Assembly: GCF_011067745.1 (NCBI RefSeq)
Contig: NZ_JAAMPJ010000001.1
Span: 482,829 to 546,828, forward strand
Length of the DNA: 64,000 bases
Reading direction: 5' to 3'
Source: Lentzea alba
Lineage (GTDB): Bacteria > Actinomycetota > Actinomycetes > Mycobacteriales > Pseudonocardiaceae
Shown here one piece after another: positions 27,148-36,466 of this stretch; within the stretch, counting starts at the first letter, position 1, and each line of letters starts with the position of its first letter. The translations under genes were made by a program, and so were the position numbers. The notes beneath the pieces are model-generated. The model saw nothing but the letters and a program-made list of their open reading frames with translations. It was not told the origin of the DNA and did no database searches.

Positions 27148-30100
27148 CTAGTAGGACCCGCGTCCGCTCGACTTCACCAGGACGACCGACGCGCGGTCAC
27201 CGTTGGCGTTGTGGTGGTTGAGCACCAGCAGGCCGTCGGACTTGTCGGCCTTCAGCGCGGCCTCGTCCTTGTTCACCACGAGCGCGGTGCCCGGCTTGGC
27301 GAGGTACGAGAGCGCCGCGTCGCCGCCGCCCTGCACCCACAGGCCCGGCTTGAGCGGGTCGTAGGACAGGTTGCGGTCGATGACGTCGATCAGCTTGTTC
27401 GCGTTGCCCGGCGCCGGGTAGTAGCCGCCGACACCCGCGACGTACGAGATCCGCGACGTGTCCTTCGTCGGGTCGATGCCCAGCGCCGTCAGCAGCACCG
27501 GCAGGACGACGACGTTGGTGTCCTGGACGTTCGAGTCGACGTCGCCGAACAGGCCGTTGACGCCCTGGATGTCGACCGTCTCGCCCGTCTTCAGGTTCGT
27601 CGTGGACGCGACCAGCACGTCGGTGTCGGTCATGCGGGTCGCGAACGTCTCGAAGTCCGCGGTGCCGTCACCGTCGACGTCGATGTCGATGAACGGGACG
27701 GTGTTGACGCCGAGGTTGTACCAGTTGCCCCACGTCGCGACACCGAACGCGAGCAGCGCCTCCTCGGGCTTGCCCTGCGCCTTGGCCAGCGGGGCCGTGG
27801 AGGCCGCACCGACGTAACGCAGGTCGCCGCCCTTGGCGGTCTCGTTGAGCGCGCACTTCTCGGTGACGTTGCGCTTGCAGTCGCGCAGCTTCGGCGACTG
27901 GGCCTGCAGCTCGAGCACGCTGATCAGCGAGCGGTAGGCCTGCGCACCGGTGCCCTGGTCGACGCCCTTGCCGGTCAGGTTCAGGATCGACTGCGTGTCC
28001 TTGCCCCGGAACTTGAGGCTGGAAGCGGTCTTGATGTCCGCCACCGGCTTCGGCGCCGAGTAGACCGACAGACGCAGCGGCACCGTGGCACCGGCGGTCG
28101 GCGTGAGCGTCACGCGCCCCGAAGCGTCCGCGAGGAACTGACGCGGCACGCCGAGCTGGTCGGCCTGGACGGTCGAGTCGACCGTCTTGCGCAGCGCCTT
28201 CGGGTCGTCGATCTTCAGGGTGACCTTGACCTTCGCGACGCCGCGCGGGCTCAGCTTCACCTTGTCCTGCGAGAGCACGTAGCTCACGCCGGGGATCGAC
28301 GTGGCGGCCGTGTAGCCGAGCTTGTACTCGACGGCCTTCGTGGACTTGTTGACGATCTTGATCGTCTTGCTCTTCGAGACCGGCTTGGCGACCTCGACGA
28401 CGCCGAAGTTCGCGCTCACGTAGCCGGGGTCGTCCTCGACGTAGGCCAGGACCTGGTTGTCGATCGCGGACTTGCCGTCCACGCGGCCGGTGCCGACGCG
28501 GTTGGGGGCGTAGGTCTTGCCGTCCTGCTGCACGTCCGCACCCGCGGTGTTCATGATCGCGGCCTTGACCTCTTCCAGCGTCCACTCCGGGTGCGTCTGG
28601 CGCACCAGGGCGGCGATGCCGGCGACGTGCGGGGACGCCATCGACGTACCCGAGATCACCGAGCGGTCGTTGCCGGAACCGACGGCGGTCGACGAGATCG
28701 TGTCACCGGGCGCCGCGACGTCCGGCTTGATCGACTGACCACGGGTGCCGCGGCTGGTGAACGAGCTCGGCGTGTCCGAAATGGACTGGTCGTAGGTCGG
28801 CACCGTGGTGCGCAGGACGCCCGCCATGCGGACGTTCAGCGTGCCCGCGTCCAGCAGCGGACGCACCTGGTTGGTGGCGTCGCCGGTGAACTGGAACACC
28901 GGGATGGTCGCGTTGCCCGCGATGCCCGCGTTGAAGTTGTTCAGAGTGGACGAGAGCACCACGCCCTCGGCACCCGCGGCCTGCGCGTTGTTGGTACGGC
29001 CACCGGAACCACAACGGCGCGACGCGTCGTTGTCGTCCCACTCCAGCCACACGAACTTGCCGGCGAGGTTCTCGGTGATCGGCTGGCAGCCGTCGAGGTT
29101 GCCCGCCTGGGTCAGCTTCACGACCGGCCGGGTCTTGTCGTAGCCCAGGTAGCCGGTGAAGTTCTGGCTGTACTGGCCGGGCTGCGCCTTGTCGTTGGCC
29201 ACGGCACCGTCCCGCAGCACGAACGAGTCGCGCACGGACGCCACGGTCAGCGCCTCGGGCGTGTTGCCCGGCGAGCCGCCGATGTCGTAGAGGTCGCCGC
29301 CGTTGCCCGCGGAGAAGACCGGCATGACGCCGACCTTGTACAGCTTCTTGACGAAGAGGCTGTCGGGGTCGTCCGGGGCGCCGTAGTCGGAGCCGAGCGA
29401 CAGGTTGACCACGTCGAGGTGGTCGGAGAAGTCGCCGTCGCCGTCGGGGTCGAGCGACCAGTCGAGCGCCTGCGAGGTGACGTTGGTCGAACCGTCGCAG
29501 CCGAAGACCTTCAGCGCGTAGATGAGGGCCTTCGGCGCGGTGCCGGGGCCGATCTTCATCGCGTTGAGCTTGTCGGCGTCGAGCTTGGTGTAGTCGCCCT
29601 TGAACGTGCTGCCGTCGGCGTTCTCACCGAAACCGGCCGTCGTGCCCGCGACGTGCGAGCCGTGGCCGTTGCAGTCGATCGGGTTCGGGTCCGGCTTCGG
29701 CGTGTTGACCGCCGGGTCGGTGCTCGCCCCGTCGTACTCCTCGCCCACGAAGTCGTAACCACCGACGACCTTCGCGGTCGGGAAGTTCGGGTCCGCCGCG
29801 CGCGGGTTGACCGCGCGGAACGCGTCGACCGTGCCCGGACCGCCGAAGTTCGCGTGGGTGTAGTCCACGCCGGTGTCGATGATGCCGACCCGGACGTCGT
29901 CACCGAGCTTGCCGTACTGCTGCCAGACGTTGAGCGTCCTGGTGAGCTGGACGGCGTTCGAGTTCTGGCGCTTCTTCGGCACGACCGGGTAGACGGCGAG
30001 AACGTCCTGGCGCTGCGCCAGTTCGCGAATCTTCTGCGCGTCCGCCTTCACGACGACACCGGGAACACCGTTGGAGGTGCGGTAGACCTCCTTGGTGGAG

Positions 30101-30435
30101 GTGTCCGCGGCCTTGAGCTGGCCGACGACCTGGTCGACCGTGGCCGCCACGTCGGTCTTCGCCTGCTTGGCGGCCTGCTTCGCGACCTCCTTGCCCTGGC
30201 TCTTCTTCTCGTCGAACGCGTCGACGGCCGGCTTGCGGTCCAGCGCGACGAACGCGGTGACCTTGCCGACGGAGTTCAGCCTGGGAGAAACCTTGAGCTG
30301 CAACGCTTTCGCGTCCAGCCCGTGTGCACCCTTGACCGGCTGCGCGAGCGTCTCGCCCTGCGCCTGTGCCGTGGCGGGTGCGATCAGCAGTGTGGTGATG
30401 GCAGAGAACACCACCAGACTCGATCGTCTCTTCAC
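27148..30435 (-). CDS. secreted subtilisin-like serine peptidase (S8 family) with PA domain
   Basis: 1095 aa. A signal peptide (MKRRSSLVVF to about residue 27, AQAQG) is followed by a pro-region with an I9-like inhibitor. The catalytic triad is complete: Asp near 187 (GIIDTGVDYTH), His near 258 (DCNGHGSHVAGTTAGF) and Ser near 598 (ISGTSMASPHVAGIAALV). A protease-associated insert lies between His and Ser (about 410-540, TENLAGKFVWLEWDDNDASR). The C-terminal 450 residues are Fn3/beta-sandwich-like, ending in a long unassigned region. Size and layout match large extracellular subtilases of actinomycetes, used in protein degradation outside the cell. Monocistronic. Confidence 0.93.
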   Translation of the reverse strand: MKRRSSLVVFSAITTLLIAPATAQAQGETLAQPVKGAHGLDAKALQLKVSPRLNSVGKVTAFVALDRKPAVDAFDEKKSQGKEVAKQAAKQAKTDVAATVDQVVGQLKAADTSTKEVYRTSNGVPGVVVKADAQKIRELAQRQDVLAVYPVVPKKRQNSNAVQLTRTLNVWQQYGKLGDDVRVGIIDTGVDYTHANFGGPGTVDAFRAVNPRAADPNFPTAKVVGGYDFVGEEYDGASTDPAVNTPKPDPNPIDCNGHGSHVAGTTAGFGENADGSTFKGDYTKLDADKLNAMKIGPGTAPKALIYALKVFGCDGSTNVTSQALDWSLDPDGDGDFSDHLDVVNLSLGSDYGAPDDPDSLFVKKLYKVGVMPVFSAGNGGDLYDIGGSPGNTPEALTVASVRDSFVLRDGAVANDKAQPGQYSQNFTGYLGYDKTRPVVKLTQAGNLDGCQPITENLAGKFVWLEWDDNDASRRCGSGGRTNNAQAAGAEGVVLSSTLNNFNAGIAGNATIPVFQFTGDATNQVRPLLDAGTLNVRMAGVLRTTVPTYDQSISDTPSSFTSRGTRGQSIKPDVAAPGDTISSTAVGSGNDRSVISGTSMASPHVAGIAALVRQTHPEWTLEEVKAAIMNTAGADVQQDGKTYAPNRVGTGRVDGKSAIDNQVLAYVEDDPGYVSANFGVVEVAKPVSKSKTIKIVNKSTKAVEYKLGYTAATSIPGVSYVLSQDKVKLSPRGVAKVKVTLKIDDPKALRKTVDSTVQADQLGVPRQFLADASGRVTLTPTAGATVPLRLSVYSAPKPVADIKTASSLKFRGKDTQSILNLTGKGVDQGTGAQAYRSLISVLELQAQSPKLRDCKRNVTEKCALNETAKGGDLRYVGAASTAPLAKAQGKPEEALLAFGVATWGNWYNLGVNTVPFIDIDVDGDGTADFETFATRMTDTDVLVASTTNLKTGETVDIQGVNGLFGDVDSNVQDTNVVVLPVLLTALGIDPTKDTSRISYVAGVGGYYPAPGNANKLIDVIDRNLSYDPLKPGLWVQGGGDAALSYLAKPGTALVVNKDEAALKADKSDGLLVLNHHNANGDRASVVLVKSSGRGSY

Positions 30436-30618
30436 AACGTTGCCCCAACCGAGGTGTGTGCTTCCGACCCGAATGCAAACGTGCCGCGCCCTCTACGGCA
30501 CCGGGTCAACCTCGTGGGGACGCTAATCCCTGATCGCGTGTCTGCGACTGCCCCGAAAGTATGAATATGTTCTACAGATAGTTGCCTGTTACGACTTCGT
30601 TGTGAACGACGATAGCCA

Positions 30619-30648
30619 CGGGAAGGGGACTTTGCCGTCCCCTTCCCG
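30619..30648 (-). terminator. serA terminator
   Basis: A perfect 12-bp stem, cgggaaggggac (30619-30630) with gtccccttcccg (30637-30648), encloses tttgcc, 12 bp beyond the serA stop. Confidence 0.8.
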
Positions 30649-30659
30649 GTTTGTCGTGA

Positions 30660-32255
30660 CTATCCGAAGTCGACAGAGCGGACCGTGCGGGCGCCGACAG
30701 CGGCCCCGATCGGGTCGAGCACGGCGGTGTCCACCGGGCGGTCCACGCGCAGCACCATCACGGCGTCCGCGCCGGTCTGGCTGATCTGCGCGGCCTCGAT
30801 GTTCACGCCGGCCTCGCCGAGCAGCGTGCCGACCGTGCCCATGACACCCGGACGATCCGGGTACTCCAGCAGCAGCACGGTGCCTTCGGCCCGGAGGTCG
30901 AAGTTGCGGCCGTTGATGTTCACCAGCTTCTCGACCTGCGCGATGCCGCTGACCGTGCCGGAGACGCTGAACGTGCCACCGTCCGCGTGCACGGCCTTGA
31001 CCGTGACGAGGCTGCGGTGGTTCGGGCTCTCGGTCTCCTTGACCAGCTCGACGTTCACGCCCAGGTCCGCGGCGAGGCTCGGCGCGTTCACGAACGTCAC
31101 CTGCGACTCGACGACCTTGGAGAACACCCCGCGCAGCGCGGCCAGCGGCAGGATCTCGACGTCCTCATTGGACAGTTCGCCGCGGACCTCGACGGTGACG
31201 CTGGTCGGGGCCTTCGGCGACAGTGCACTGAGGACGGTGCCGAGCTTCTGCACCAGCGGCAGGTAGGGACGCACCTCTTCGCCGACCGCGCCGCCCTGGA
31301 CGTTCACGGCGTCCGGCACGAACTCGCCGGCGAGCGCGAGGATGGTGCTCTTCGCGACGTCCGTGCCCGCGCGGTCCTGCGCCTCGGCCGTGGACGCGCC
31401 GAGGTGCGGCGTGACGACGATGCCCGGCACGTTGAACAGCGGGCTCTCGGTGGTCGGCTCGGTGGAGAAGACGTCGATGCCGGCGCCGCCGACCTGGCCT
31501 TCCTTCACGGCCTCGGCGAGGGCTTCCTCGTCGATGAGCCCACCGCGGGCGGCGTTGACGATGATGACGCCGCGCTTGGCCTTGGCCAGCTGCTCGGCGC
31601 CGATCAGGCCCTTGGTCTCCGGCGTCTTCGGGAGGTGGATGCTGATGGCGTCCGCGCGCTCGAGAAGCTCCTCGAGGGTGACGAGCTCGATGCCGAGCTG
31701 GGCGGCGCGCTGGGCGGACACGTACGGGTCGTACGCGATGAGCTCGACGCCGAACGCGGCGATGCGCTGCGCGAACAGCTGGCCGATCTTGCCGAGGCCG
31801 ACCACGCCGACCGTCTTGCCGTTGAGCTCGACGCCGTTGAACTTGCTGCGCTTCCACTCGTGGTTCTGCAGCGTCTCGTGCGCGGCCGGGATCTGCCGCG
31901 CGACGCTGAGCAGGAGGGCGACCGCGTGCTCGGCGGCACTGACGATGTTGGACGTGGGCGCGTTGACGACCATCACGCCGTTCGCCGTGGCCGCCGGGAC
32001 CTCGACGTTGTCCAGGCCGACACCCGCGCGGGCGACGACCTTGAGCTTGCGGGTGGCGGCGAACACCTCGGCGTTGACCTGGGTGGCGGACCTGACGAGC
32101 AGGGCGTCCGCGTCCGCGACGGCTTCGAGGAGGGCCGGGCGGTCGGTGCCGTCTACGTGGCGCACTTCCACGCCGTCGCCGAGAGCGTCCAGAACGGACG
32201 GTGCGAGTTTCTCGGCGATGAGGACAACAGGTCGGCTCGTGTTGGTCACGGACAT
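30660..32255 (-). CDS. serA: D-3-phosphoglycerate dehydrogenase
   Basis: 531 aa, first step of serine synthesis. Nucleotide-binding motif VGVVGLGKIGQLFAQRIAAF; catalytic Arg in NAARGGLIDEEAL, Glu downstream, His in VTPHLGASTAEAQDRAG. The C-terminal half has the allosteric substrate-binding domain and an ACT domain (LLLEYPDRPGVMGTVGTLLG), the long form found in mycobacteria that is inhibited by serine. The ATG at 32255 gives MSVTNTSRPVVLIAEKLAPS. A GTG two codons later has better spacing from GGGAG and is an alternative. It lies between leuB and ilvC as in Rv2996c. Confidence 0.96.
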   Translation of the reverse strand: MSVTNTSRPVVLIAEKLAPSVLDALGDGVEVRHVDGTDRPALLEAVADADALLVRSATQVNAEVFAATRKLKVVARAGVGLDNVEVPAATANGVMVVNAPTSNIVSAAEHAVALLLSVARQIPAAHETLQNHEWKRSKFNGVELNGKTVGVVGLGKIGQLFAQRIAAFGVELIAYDPYVSAQRAAQLGIELVTLEELLERADAISIHLPKTPETKGLIGAEQLAKAKRGVIIVNAARGGLIDEEALAEAVKEGQVGGAGIDVFSTEPTTESPLFNVPGIVVTPHLGASTAEAQDRAGTDVAKSTILALAGEFVPDAVNVQGGAVGEEVRPYLPLVQKLGTVLSALSPKAPTSVTVEVRGELSNEDVEILPLAALRGVFSKVVESQVTFVNAPSLAADLGVNVELVKETESPNHRSLVTVKAVHADGGTFSVSGTVSGIAQVEKLVNINGRNFDLRAEGTVLLLEYPDRPGVMGTVGTLLGEAGVNIEAAQISQTGADAVMVLRVDRPVDTAVLDPIGAAVGARTVRSVDFG

Positions 32256-32774
32256 CGCTCCCAGAACGGTTGGATCGTGGGGCGCGGGCGTGGTCGAGGC
32301 GGCTGACCCGCGCCGACCGGGCACCGCAATGTGTCCGGACTGTTAACGAGCATAGACAGGGGGCTTGCCAGGGCCTTTGGCGGGTGGCTCAGGTCACTCG
32401 CGGTGTCTTGGGGGGTGGGACGCGGTGTGCGCTGGTTGCCGTTGGGGGCGGATTGAGCGGGTGGACACCTGGCTTGCGTCGGGTCGCCTTGCGTGGGCGG
32501 TTGCGTGCGCGGGTTGACGGCCGGGTCATTTCATCGCCGCTTCGCGACGATTGCGATTGGGGCTTGACTTCGGGGCCCTTGCGAGGCGCACATCGGCCTG
32601 TAAAAGCCGGGCTGATAGAGCGCCCGGCCGATCCGAACACGGTAGCACCTCGCACCCAAAGTCAAGCCCCAATCGCGCAGTGGTTGCGTCATGACCGCTT
32701 GGCCAGCGCGGTTCACCCTATTGTGGTCGCCTTTGGGCGTTATCTTGTCGTGATCTTGCGGTAAAGTAGAACAC
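32256..32774. other. 519-bp intergenic region holding the left arm of the HNH element
   Basis: After about 210 bp of unassigned sequence upstream of serA, bases 32468-32710 form the left inverted arm of the DUF222-HNH element. The last 64 bp hold the promoter of the HNH gene. No gene is seen. Confidence 0.6.
32553..32676 (+). repeat. left hairpin module, 124 bp with 18-bp terminal inverted repeats
   Basis: gcgattggggcttgactt (32553-32570) is the exact reverse complement of 32659-32676. Inside are a second dyad, atcggcc/ggccgat, and a third, gccgggc/gcccggc, so the whole unit can fold into one long stem. It lies within the left arm of the HNH element. Confidence 0.75.
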
Positions 32775-33974
32775 GTGATCGAAACCCGACTCCTCCCCAC
32801 CGGCGAGCTGCTGCGCAGTCTCGTCGACGAGGTGAAGGAAATCCGGGTTCGTGAGAATGCTGTCTTGCAGATGATTGCCGAGTTGGATCGGCGTGGGGCT
32901 GCGAGCGAGATCGGGTACAAGAATTTGCCGCAGGTGTTGCGGCACGCGGTCCGCTGGGATCTCACCACGGCCAAGAAATGGGTCGCGAACGCCGGAATGC
33001 TGAGTAGCGAGATCACGCCGACCGGCAGTGAGCTCGCTCCTGAACTTCCGGTGACTGCTTCTGCTGCGGCCGAGGGTGTGCTGTCGGTCGAGCATGTCGC
33101 GGTGGTCGCCGAGGTCACGAAGGCGCTGCCTGCCGAGGCCGAAGACTCCGTGGTGGGCTTCGCTCGGGAGCATGAGCCCAGTGCGGTGCGCGCGTTCGGC
33201 AAGGAACTGGCCTACCGGCTCTACCAGGACGACCCCGAGCCTCGCGATCCTGAACCCGCGCCGCAGGTCAACCAGCATGTGATGAGCTGGAAGAACGGCA
33301 TGCTGGAGATCAAGGCACTGCTGGACACGGTCACCGGTGCCAAGTACCAGGCGCTGCTCGATCCCCTGGCGAAGCCACACCCCGAGACCATCCAGGACGG
33401 CCCCAACCTGCGGCCACGGGCCGAACGCGAGGGCGATGCGCTGGCCGAGCTGGTCGATCTGATGCTGCGTGCTGACCAGCTGCCCGAACATGGTGGCGAG
33501 CCGGTCACGCTCACGGTGACCATGCGCTACGACGACCTGGCCGGGCAGGTCGGTCAGGCGACGCTGGACAACGGCGAGCGCCTCCCGGCCGAGCAGGTCC
33601 GTCAGCTGGCGTGCAGCGCGGGCATCATCCCGCTGCTGTTGGGGGCGAAGTCGCAGCCGATGGACATCGGCCGCAAGACCCGCACCTTCACCGCTGGAAT
33701 CCGCCGGACCCTCGTCGCCAGAGATCGCGGCTGCGCTTTCCCTGGCTGCGGCATACCACCCAGACAATGCGACGGCCACCACGTACGTCATTGGTCGGAC
33801 GGCGGCGACACGTCAGTCGACAATGCCGTCCTACTGTGCCGCCACCATCACACGCTCATCCACCAAAGTGAATGGGACGTGACAATGGAGCATGGCATCC
33901 CCACGTTCTATCCTCCCCGCTGGCTCGACGAAGATCGCAAGCCTCGGAGAAATCTTCTCCATGCCGCCGTCTGA
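32775..33974 (+). CDS. DUF222 / HNH endonuclease signature protein (13E12 repeat family)
   Basis: 399 aa from a GTG at 32775. Residues 1-290 are the helical DUF222 domain (LLPTGELLRSLVDEVKEIRV, then NLPQVLRHAVRWDLTTAKKW). The C-terminal 85 residues are an HNH nuclease with two Cys pairs or His ligands: RDRGCAFPGCGIPPRQCDGH, HVRHWSDGGDTSVDNAVLLC and RHHHTLIHQSEW. All expected metal and catalytic residues are present, so it looks intact. Such genes are multicopy in actinobacteria (REP13E12 in M. tuberculosis), and the long inverted arms on both sides support a mobile origin. Upstream codon use has more A/T-rich codons than the neighbours. Its natural substrate is not known. Confidence 0.9.
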   Translation: MIETRLLPTGELLRSLVDEVKEIRVRENAVLQMIAELDRRGAASEIGYKNLPQVLRHAVRWDLTTAKKWVANAGMLSSEITPTGSELAPELPVTASAAAEGVLSVEHVAVVAEVTKALPAEAEDSVVGFAREHEPSAVRAFGKELAYRLYQDDPEPRDPEPAPQVNQHVMSWKNGMLEIKALLDTVTGAKYQALLDPLAKPHPETIQDGPNLRPRAEREGDALAELVDLMLRADQLPEHGGEPVTLTVTMRYDDLAGQVGQATLDNGERLPAEQVRQLACSAGIIPLLLGAKSQPMDIGRKTRTFTAGIRRTLVARDRGCAFPGCGIPPRQCDGHHVRHWSDGGDTSVDNAVLLCRHHHTLIHQSEWDVTMEHGIPTFYPPRWLDEDRKPRRNLLHAAV

Positions 33975-34059
33975 TCGCCACGGGTAATGTCGTGGCGAAG
34001 CGAAGCGAGCCGTCTTCCTCTTTGTCGCGCTGGGCAAGCGGTCATAAGGTGACCATCGC

Positions 34060-34180
34060 GCGATTGGGGCTTGACTTTGGGTGCGAGGTGCTACCGTGTT
34101 CGGATCGGCCGGGCTCTCTATGCCCGGCTTTTGAAGGCCGATAAGCGCCACGCGAGGGCCCCGAAGTCAGCCCCAATCAC
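34060..34180 (-). repeat. right hairpin module, inverted copy of the left one
   Basis: It begins with the same gcgattggggcttgactt (34060-34077) and ends in a decayed partner, aagtcagccccaatcac (one base lost, one changed). The inner dyads gccgggc/gcccggc and atcggcc/ggccgat are kept. The terminal loop differs from the left module while the stems are unchanged. Confidence 0.7.
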
Positions 34181-34350
34181 AATCGTCGCGAAGCGGCGAT
34201 AAATGGATCCGGCCCGTCAACCCGCCCACGCAACCACCCACGCAAGGCGACCCGACGCAAGCCAGGCGACCCCTCCGCTGGAACCCTCGCCAGCCCACCC
34301 CGCGCGAAAACCGGCTGACCAGGCCCTCGGCGCCTTGCTAGCTTCCGCTC

Positions 34351-34560
34351 ATGACGCGCCTGACAGAACTCAGGACCGGATTCCGCGAGGACCTCCGCGG
34401 GACGTCCGTCCGGCACTTCTCCACGGTCGAGGAGCTCCGGACCGGCGTGCTCGTGACGGCAGAAGAGTTGATCGCGGCCACCGGCGCACGTCGCCGCGCG
34501 GATCGTGTCGTCGGGAGTGACGTGCGGGCCGGTCGGGGGCCGCGGTCGCGCGATCGGTTC
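34351..34560 (+). pseudogene. possible C-terminal remnant of a DUF4062-like gene
   Basis: About 50 codons from the ATG at 34351 look protein-like: LTELRTGFREDLRGTSVRHF, then STVEELRTGVLVTAEELIAA. The pattern resembles the end of DUF4062 domains, where an FR..., GT.V..F.T.EELR helix pair is common. Upstream in frame there is a stop before any domain. Downstream the frame runs antisense into the DUF397 gene and loses coding character. It begins 85 bp beyond the right arm of the HNH element, so it may be a gene broken by insertion or deletion there. The assignment is weak. Confidence 0.25.
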
Positions 34561-34576
34561 GCAGGGTTGGGGCTGC

Positions 34577-34840
34577 TCACCAGGGCTCGTCGAACTCCCC
34601 GTCTTTGGCGCCCGCTACGAAAGCGTCCCACTCGGCCATCGTGAAGACGAGGACCGGTTCCAGCTGCTTGGAGTTGCGCATGGCCACGTAGGTGGCGCCG
34701 TCGGTGTGCGGCACGAAGGCGATCTCGACGTGGCCGTCCTCCGGTTCGGGCTCCGGCGGGCGCTTCCACTCCGCGGCGCGGAGGTCGAGGTTGCCTCGCA
34801 CGTGAGCCTTGTCGTCGTAGATCGGCGCACTTTCGGTCAT
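34577..34840 (-). CDS. DUF397 domain protein
   Basis: 87 aa. The core AAEWKRPPEPEPEDGHVEIA, VPHTDGATYVAMRNSKQLEP and VLVFTMAEWDAFVAGAKDGE FDEPW fits DUF397, a small domain abundant in Streptomyces and Pseudonocardiaceae. DUF397 genes usually sit beside a helix-turn-helix (XRE/Scr1) regulator and affect development or secondary metabolism; no such partner is adjacent, so this is an orphan copy. It lies 83 bp upstream, in transcription terms, of nothing else on its strand and just beyond ilvC. Confidence 0.85.
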   Translation of the reverse strand: MTESAPIYDDKAHVRGNLDLRAAEWKRPPEPEPEDGHVEIAFVPHTDGATYVAMRNSKQLEPVLVFTMAEWDAFVAGAKDGEFDEPW

Positions 34841-34875
34841 GGGACAGAAGTTAGCGCATCCAAAAGAGCGGAAAC

Positions 34876-34906
34876 GCCCGCGGCGCGTCACACGCGCGCC
34901 GCGGGC
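34876..34906 (-). terminator. ilvBNC terminator
   Basis: gcccgcggcgcg (34876-34887) pairs with cgcgccgcgggc (34895-34906), 18 bp beyond the ilvC stop on the minus strand. Confidence 0.75.
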
Positions 34907-34923
34907 CTCCCATGAGGAAAGAC

Positions 34924-35949
<1,026 letters not shown>

Positions 35950-35959
35950 CTAGAACTTC

Positions 35960-36466
35960 TTATCGCACCGCGGTGGCGGTGATGGAACGAGCGCCACGGC
36001 CGATGGCGACCATGCCGGACTGGACGATCTCGCGAAGCCCGTAGGGCTCCAGCATGCGCAGCAAGGCGTCGAGCTTCTCAGAAGTGCCCGTGGCCTCGAT
36101 CGTGACGGCCTCGGGCGAGACGTCGACGACCTTCGCGCGGAAGAGCTGAACGGTTTCGAGGACCTGCGACCGCACCGTCGCGTCCGCACGAACCTTAATC
36201 AACACCAGTTGCCGCTGAACGGAAGCGGTGGGCTCCAGCTCGACGATCTTGATGACGTTGATGAGTTTGTTGAGCTGCTTGGTCACCTGCTCCAGCGGCA
36301 GCTCGTCGACCGACACCACGATCGTCATGCGGGAGATGTCGGGGTACTCGGTGCGGCCGACCGCGAGCGACTCGATGTTGAAGCCGCGGCGGGAGAACAG
36401 GCCGGCGACGCGTGCGAGCACACCGGGCTTGTCCTCGACCAAAACGCTCAGCGTGTGCCTGGTCAT
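35960..36466 (-). CDS. ilvN: acetolactate synthase small (regulatory) subunit
   Basis: 168 aa. The N-terminal ACT domain opens HTLSVLVEDKPGVLARVAGL FSRRGFNIESLAVG, which binds valine for feedback inhibition. The C-terminal half (LVLIKVRADATVRSQVLETV and on) is the usual second domain of IlvN/IlvH. The ATG overlaps the ilvB stop by ATGA at 36463-36466, so the subunits are translationally coupled, giving matched amounts. Confidence 0.96.
   Translation of the reverse strand: MTRHTLSVLVEDKPGVLARVAGLFSRRGFNIESLAVGRTEYPDISRMTIVVSVDELPLEQVTKQLNKLINVIKIVELEPTASVQRQLVLIKVRADATVRSQVLETVQLFRAKVVDVSPEAVTIEATGTSEKLDALLRMLEPYGLREIVQSGMVAIGRGARSITATAVR

Larger units (their letters stand above)
32468..34266 (+). 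mobile_element. REP13E12-like element: DUF222-HNH gene framed by about 240-bp inverted arms
   Basis: Bases 32468-32710 and 34026-34266 are inverted copies of each other with scattered mismatches and a few small indels. By eye well over four fifths of positions agree. For example the left cctggcttgcgtcgggtcgc answers the right gcgacccgacgcaagccagg. Between them is one gene, the DUF222-HNH protein. The M. tuberculosis REP13E12 family is the known relative of the encoded protein and is regarded as a mobile or phage-related repeat. No target duplication is seen at the outer ends. Confidence 0.7.

Noticed and set aside
27211..30564. A 1117-codon open frame on the plus strand
   Set aside because: It is the antisense shadow of the S8 peptidase gene: Arg/Val/Asp rich with no domain. 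High GC leaves such frames open.
30985..32306. Long frames antisense to serA
   Set aside because: They mirror serA codons and lack any domain or promoter.
32468..34266. The HNH element as a classical insertion sequence
   Set aside because: There is no DDE or tyrosine transposase, no target duplication, and the arms are far longer than IS ends.
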